From Thermoproteota archaeon (GTDB lineage: Archaea; Thermoproteota; Methanomethylicia; Methanomethylicales; B66-G16), in assembly GCA_003649085.1 (NCBI GenBank), contig QMQV01000066.1, positions 1 to 7,741 on the forward strand: DNA of 7,741 bases, written 5' to 3'. Both the position numbers and the translations under genes were made by a program. Below the pieces are notes generated by a model. That model did no database searches and was not told where the DNA came from. It saw only the letters and a list, made by a program, of their open reading frames with translations. Positions 5,266 through 7,741 of this stretch are shown in pieces. Positions within the stretch are counted from its first letter, which is position 1, and each line of letters opens with the position of its first letter.

Positions 5266-5851
5266 GCTCGCAAAGGAGCTTTTCGAGAAAGGCTGCATAG
5301 CTTTTGGAGAGTTTACGTTATCAGCTGGTGGTAAAAGCCCATACTACATAGATTTGAGGAGAATACCCTCTTACCCCGAGTTATACGACAAGGTTACAGA
5401 TTTGTACGTGGATTTGCTGCATAAGCTCGATTTCGATAAAGTGGTTGGAATAGCTACAGCTGGAATACCCATAGCCGCTTTAACAGCATACAAGCTAAAC
5501 AAGCCCTTCCTATACGTTAGGAAGGAAGCCAAGGACTATGGGCTACAAAAGCAAATAGAAGGCGTCTTAGAGAGAGGAGATAAGGTCGTAGTAGTTGATG
5601 ACGTGATAACAACAGGTTCTAACATCATTAGAGCTGTGGACGCCATAAGGTCAGCTGGAGCCGTTGTCAACAAAGCTGTTGTCTTAGTAGATAGGGAACA
5701 AGGTGGTTCTGAAGCTTTAAGGAAGCTAGACGTTGAGCTTCTATCCATAGTTAAGGCAAGCCAGCTTGTTGAAAGCCTCTATAACCTAAAGCTAATCGAT
5801 GACAAAACGTATCATAATGTCATGGCTTACATACGCGCTAGCTCAACATAA
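5240..5851 (+). CDS. pyrE: Orotate phosphoribosyltransferase
   Basis: Makes OMP from orotate and PRPP, feeding PyrF directly. The 203 residues show the type I PRTase layout: FGEFTLSAGGKSPYYIDLR (22-40, orotate-side hood and loop), GIATAGIPIAA (70-80), the flexible catalytic loop RKEAKDYG (94-101), and the PRPP signature VVVVDDVITTGSN (117-129). The loop normally reads K..KxHG; here the His is Tyr (Y100), a substitution I believe occurs in some archaeal forms. Length is normal for archaeal OPRTase. The TTG start is chosen because it has a well-spaced GGTGA; no later in-frame start would keep the N-terminal helix. pyrF and pyrE overlap by 26 nt and are almost certainly co-transcribed. Confidence 0.93.
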   Translation: MKKLLNRDELAKELFEKGCIAFGEFTLSAGGKSPYYIDLRRIPSYPELYDKVTDLYVDLLHKLDFDKVVGIATAGIPIAALTAYKLNKPFLYVRKEAKDYGLQKQIEGVLERGDKVVVVDDVITTGSNIIRAVDAIRSAGAVVNKAVVLVDREQGGSEALRKLDVELLSIVKASQLVESLYNLKLIDDKTYHNVMAYIRASST

Positions 5852-5896
5852 AGCTATGCGTAGCTTAAGCCTACTCACGAGACATCGCGCCAGAGC

Positions 5897-5907
5897 TTTT
5901 TATATAG
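5897..5907 (+). promoter_or_regulatory. TATA box of an internal promoter before pyrB
   Basis: TTTTTATATAG within the 93-bp pyrE-pyrB gap is a strong archaeal TATA-like element. A start site is expected near 5928, about 17 nt before the pyrB ATG, with no good Shine-Dalgarno site. The gap is the only substantial break in the pyr cluster, so pyrB-pyrI-pyrK probably has its own promoter in addition to any read-through from pyrF-pyrE. Confidence 0.55.
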
Positions 5908-5915
5908 GAGCTGCT

Positions 5916-5929
5916 GTGAGAAGCTTCAC
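5916..5929 (+). repeat. Small inverted repeat at the predicted pyrB transcription start
   Basis: GTGAGAAGCTTCAC contains GTGA and TCAC arms around an AGCTT core, with an 8-bp perfect palindrome GAAGCTTC at 5920-5927. It lies between the TATA box and the ATG, where a repressor could block transcription. It is short and may be chance. Confidence 0.25.
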
Positions 5930-5944
5930 TGGGCTTTAAACTTA

Positions 5945-6868
5945 ATGTTTTATAACCGCGACGTGTTGTCGATCATAGACTTCTCGGTTGATGACCTCAA
6001 AAAGCTTTTTGAAGTTTCACTTGAAATGGAGAGATACTCTAGGTCTAAGCTAAGCATCCTAGATGGCAAGGTACTCTCGCTAGCTTTCTTTGAGCCAAGC
6101 ACGAGAACTAGGCTTAGCTTTGAAACAGCCATGAAGAGGCTTGGAGGACAAGTAATAGGCTTCCACGAACCAGCTGAAGCAGCTATAGCTAAGGGAGAGA
6201 ACTTAGCTGATACCATTAGGATGCTGGACAACTACTCAGATGTCATAGTAATCAGGCATAAGCTTGAAGGCGCAGCTAAGCTAGCAGCTGAAGTAGCCTC
6301 CGCGCCAGTAATCAACGGCGGAGATGGGAGTCAACACCATCCTACACAAGCCATGATCGACTTATACACGATTTGGAGGGAACTCGGCAAGCTTGAAGGG
6401 CTAAGCGTAGGTGTTATAGGGGACTTAAAATATGGTAGAGCTGCAGCATCCTTTATCTACGCAATATCCAAGTATAAGCCTAAGAAGCTCTTCTTAATTT
6501 CACCGCCTCTGCTAAAAGCTAGAGCTGAGGTTAAGGACTACCTTAGACATGTAAACGTCGCATATGAGGAAGTTGAAAACTTAGCAGATGTGGTTAGCGA
6601 GCTAGATGTGGCTTATATGACCCGCATTCAAAAAGAGCGCTTCCCGGACATATCGGAGTACGAAAAGGTTAAGGGAAGCTATAGGATTGACGTTAGCATG
6701 TTGTCAAACGCTAAGGAAGACCTGATAATTCTTCACCCACTACCTAAGGTTGATGAAATAGACTTAAAAGTAGATGAGACGAAATACGCTAAATACTTTA
6801 AACAAGCTGCTTATGGAATCCCCGTTAGGATGGCATTATTAGCCTTGATTTTAGGAGCGGTGAGCTAA
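5945..6868 (+). CDS. pyrB: Aspartate carbamoyltransferase catalytic chain
   Basis: Condenses carbamoyl phosphate and aspartate to N-carbamoyl-aspartate, the committed step. The 307 residues match the family length. Visible motifs: [13 protein letters not shown] (48-60) with STRTR for carbamoyl phosphate, the K83 loop AKGENLADT (82-90), IRHKLEG (R104, H105), [10 protein letters not shown] (126-135), GDLKYGR (159-165), TRIQKERF (226-233) and HPLPKVDEI (264-272). Compared with E. coli and Pyrococcus abyssi PyrB, several normally fixed positions differ: the Ser80 equivalent is A79, the Thr168 equivalent after YGR is A166, SNQHPTQ reads SQHHPTQ, and RHP reads RHK. The core Arg, His and Lys residues remain, so activity is expected but kinetics may differ. 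The ATG at 5945 follows an internal TATA box. The stop abuts the pyrI TTG with no spacer. Confidence 0.93.
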   Translation: MFYNRDVLSIIDFSVDDLKKLFEVSLEMERYSRSKLSILDGKVLSLAFFEPSTRTRLSFETAMKRLGGQVIGFHEPAEAAIAKGENLADTIRMLDNYSDVIVIRHKLEGAAKLAAEVASAPVINGGDGSQHHPTQAMIDLYTIWRELGKLEGLSVGVIGDLKYGRAAASFIYAISKYKPKKLFLISPPLLKARAEVKDYLRHVNVAYEEVENLADVVSELDVAYMTRIQKERFPDISEYEKVKGSYRIDVSMLSNAKEDLIILHPLPKVDEIDLKVDETKYAKYFKQAAYGIPVRMALLALILGAVS

Positions 6869-7336
6869 TTGTCAAAAGAACTTGTTGTGAGGAAAATCGA
6901 GAGTGGCACGGTGATAGACCATATACCGGCCGGTCAGGCACTAAATGTTCTCAAAATCCTGGGCATTAAGGGCTCTGAAGGGTACAGGGTAGCCATAGTT
7001 ATGAACGTCGATAGCAAGAAATTGGGGATGAAGGATATAGTCAAAGTTGAGGGTAAAGAGCTTTCAGTAGATGAGGTAAATAAAATAGCTTTGATCGCTC
7101 CGACAGCTACGATCAACATCATTAGGGGCTACCAAGTGGTCAAAAAGGAGAAAGTTGAATTGCCGAGTGAGATCATCAACATAGTTAAGTGCACAAACCC
7201 AAATTGCATAACGAATCAGCCTAGAGAACCAATAACTCCGCGCTTTAAGCTCATAGCTGATAACCCGTTATTAATGCAGTGTGAATACTGTGGACGCTAC
7301 ATTACGCGTGAAGACGTGTTAGCGCAGTTTGCATAA
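6869..7336 (+). CDS. pyrI: Aspartate carbamoyltransferase regulatory chain
   Basis: Forms the allosteric, zinc-bearing subunit of the PyrB-PyrI holoenzyme. The 155 residues open with [10 protein letters not shown] (13-22), whose D17 and H18 correspond to nucleotide-binding D19 and H20 of E. coli Pyr[17 protein letters not shown] (78-93) supplies the N84/K94-equivalent region. The zinc domain is complete: C108, C113, C138 and C141 in CTNPNC and CEYC. Allosteric control by nucleotides is therefore predicted, though its direction cannot be read. The TTG start directly follows the pyrB TAA; GGTGA at 6859-6863, inside pyrB, lies 5 nt upstream, which points to coupled translation and balanced subunit supply. 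Confidence 0.93.
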   Translation: MSKELVVRKIESGTVIDHIPAGQALNVLKILGIKGSEGYRVAIVMNVDSKKLGMKDIVKVEGKELSVDEVNKIALIAPTATINIIRGYQVVKKEKVELPSEIINIVKCTNPNCITNQPREPITPRFKLIADNPLLMQCEYCGRYITREDVLAQFA

Positions 7337-7347
7337 GGTGCTAAGCT

Positions 7348-7741
7348 TTGAATTACCAAAACTTTTCCTACAAACCCGCTAAGGTTGTTAAACGTGTCAA
7401 GGAGAACGTTAAAGCCGTAAGCCTCTACTTAAAGGTCGACGGAATTGAGAATGTAAACCCAGGCCAATTCTTCATGGTCTGGTTACCAGGCTTTGAAGAG
7501 GTTCCAATAAGTGCTTCAGGTTATGAAGGAGATATTGTTAGGATAACGGTTGCAGCTGTTGGTTTGACGACAAGAGAGCTTTGTAGCGTCAACGAAGGAC
7601 AATACATCATGTTGAAAGGCCCTATCGGAAGAGGTTTTTCACTAGACAAGGGAAGTAACTACGTGCTTCTTAACGGAGGGTATGGAGCTGCTCCATTAAT
7701 TTTCGCGGCGAAAAAACTTAGAGAACGCGGAGCAAACGTCG
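7348..7741 (+). CDS. pyrK: Dihydroorotate dehydrogenase electron transfer subunit, N-terminal part (3' truncated)
   Basis: 131 complete codons are visible from a TTG start, with AGGTG at 7336-7340, 7 nt upstream; the gene runs off the window. It is a ferredoxin-NADP reductase-like protein that passes electrons from PyrD to an external acceptor. Seen: an opening beta-barrel (KVVKRVKENVKAVSLYL), NPGQFFMVWLPG, the FAD-binding VPISAS (the form of RPxS used in archaeal PyrK), VGLTTREL, a KGPIGRGFSL loop, and NGGYGAAPLIFAAKKL for the pyridine-nucleotide side. The last normally reads GGGIGIAPL; the Tyr and Ala variants are modest. The C-terminal [2Fe-2S] cysteines lie outside the window. Another FNR-like subunit is possible, but the pyr context makes PyrK clear. 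Confidence 0.9.
   Translation, partial: MNYQNFSYKPAKVVKRVKENVKAVSLYLKVDGIENVNPGQFFMVWLPGFEEVPISASGYEGDIVRITVAAVGLTTRELCSVNEGQYIMLKGPIGRGFSLDKGSNYVLLNGGYGAAPLIFAAKKLRERGANV

Noticed and set aside
1..7741. CRISPR array, tRNA, rRNA or insertion sequence
   Set aside because: Both strands were read; no spaced direct repeats, cloverleaf-like sequence, rRNA blocks, transposase motifs or terminal inverted repeats were found.

Overview
The window looks like thermophile-style archaeal DNA, most likely Thermoproteota (former Crenarchaeota and relatives). The reasons are a split aspartate transcarbamoylase (separate PyrB and PyrI), a PyrK-type electron-transfer subunit, an archaeal SPOUT protein of the Sfm1/COG2428 type, TATA-box promoters, a probably leaderless pyrF, frequent TTG starts preceded by GGTG-type Shine-Dalgarno sites, and AGG/AGA-rich arginine codons. 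No rRNA, tRNA, CRISPR array or insertion sequence was seen. I do not assign a genus.

Layout, left to right. (1) Bases 1-426: the C-terminal end of a geranylgeranyl-reductase-like FAD oxidoreductase whose GD flavin motif is altered. (2) 532-2709, plus strand: a tight three-gene run separated by 6-nt gaps. It encodes an ACT-like plus V4R sensor protein, an isochorismatase-type cysteine hydrolase and an Sfm1-like SPOUT methyltransferase. (3) 4374-2713, minus strand: a two-gene, visibly AT-richer cassette. It encodes an SMC/OLD-like AAA ATPase and a small acidic-motif protein that may be a Toprim-like nuclease or effector. The second gene lies in the same reading frame, 11 codons after the ATPase stop. 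This is the best candidate for an uncharacterised system, plausibly defence. (4) 4492-7741, plus strand: a de novo pyrimidine cluster, pyrF-pyrE, then an internal promoter, then pyrB-pyrI-pyrK, with pyrK running off the end.

The pyrimidine genes cover aspartate transcarbamoylation (PyrB catalytic, PyrI regulatory), electron removal from dihydroorotate dehydrogenase (PyrK), orotate phosphoribosylation (PyrE) and OMP decarboxylation (PyrF). pyrC, pyrD and carA/B are not in the window; pyrD would be expected near pyrK. The ATPase cassette is divergent from pyrF across a 117-bp promoter region and convergent with the methyltransferase gene across 3 bp. It therefore sits as an insert between two housekeeping-type transcription units.
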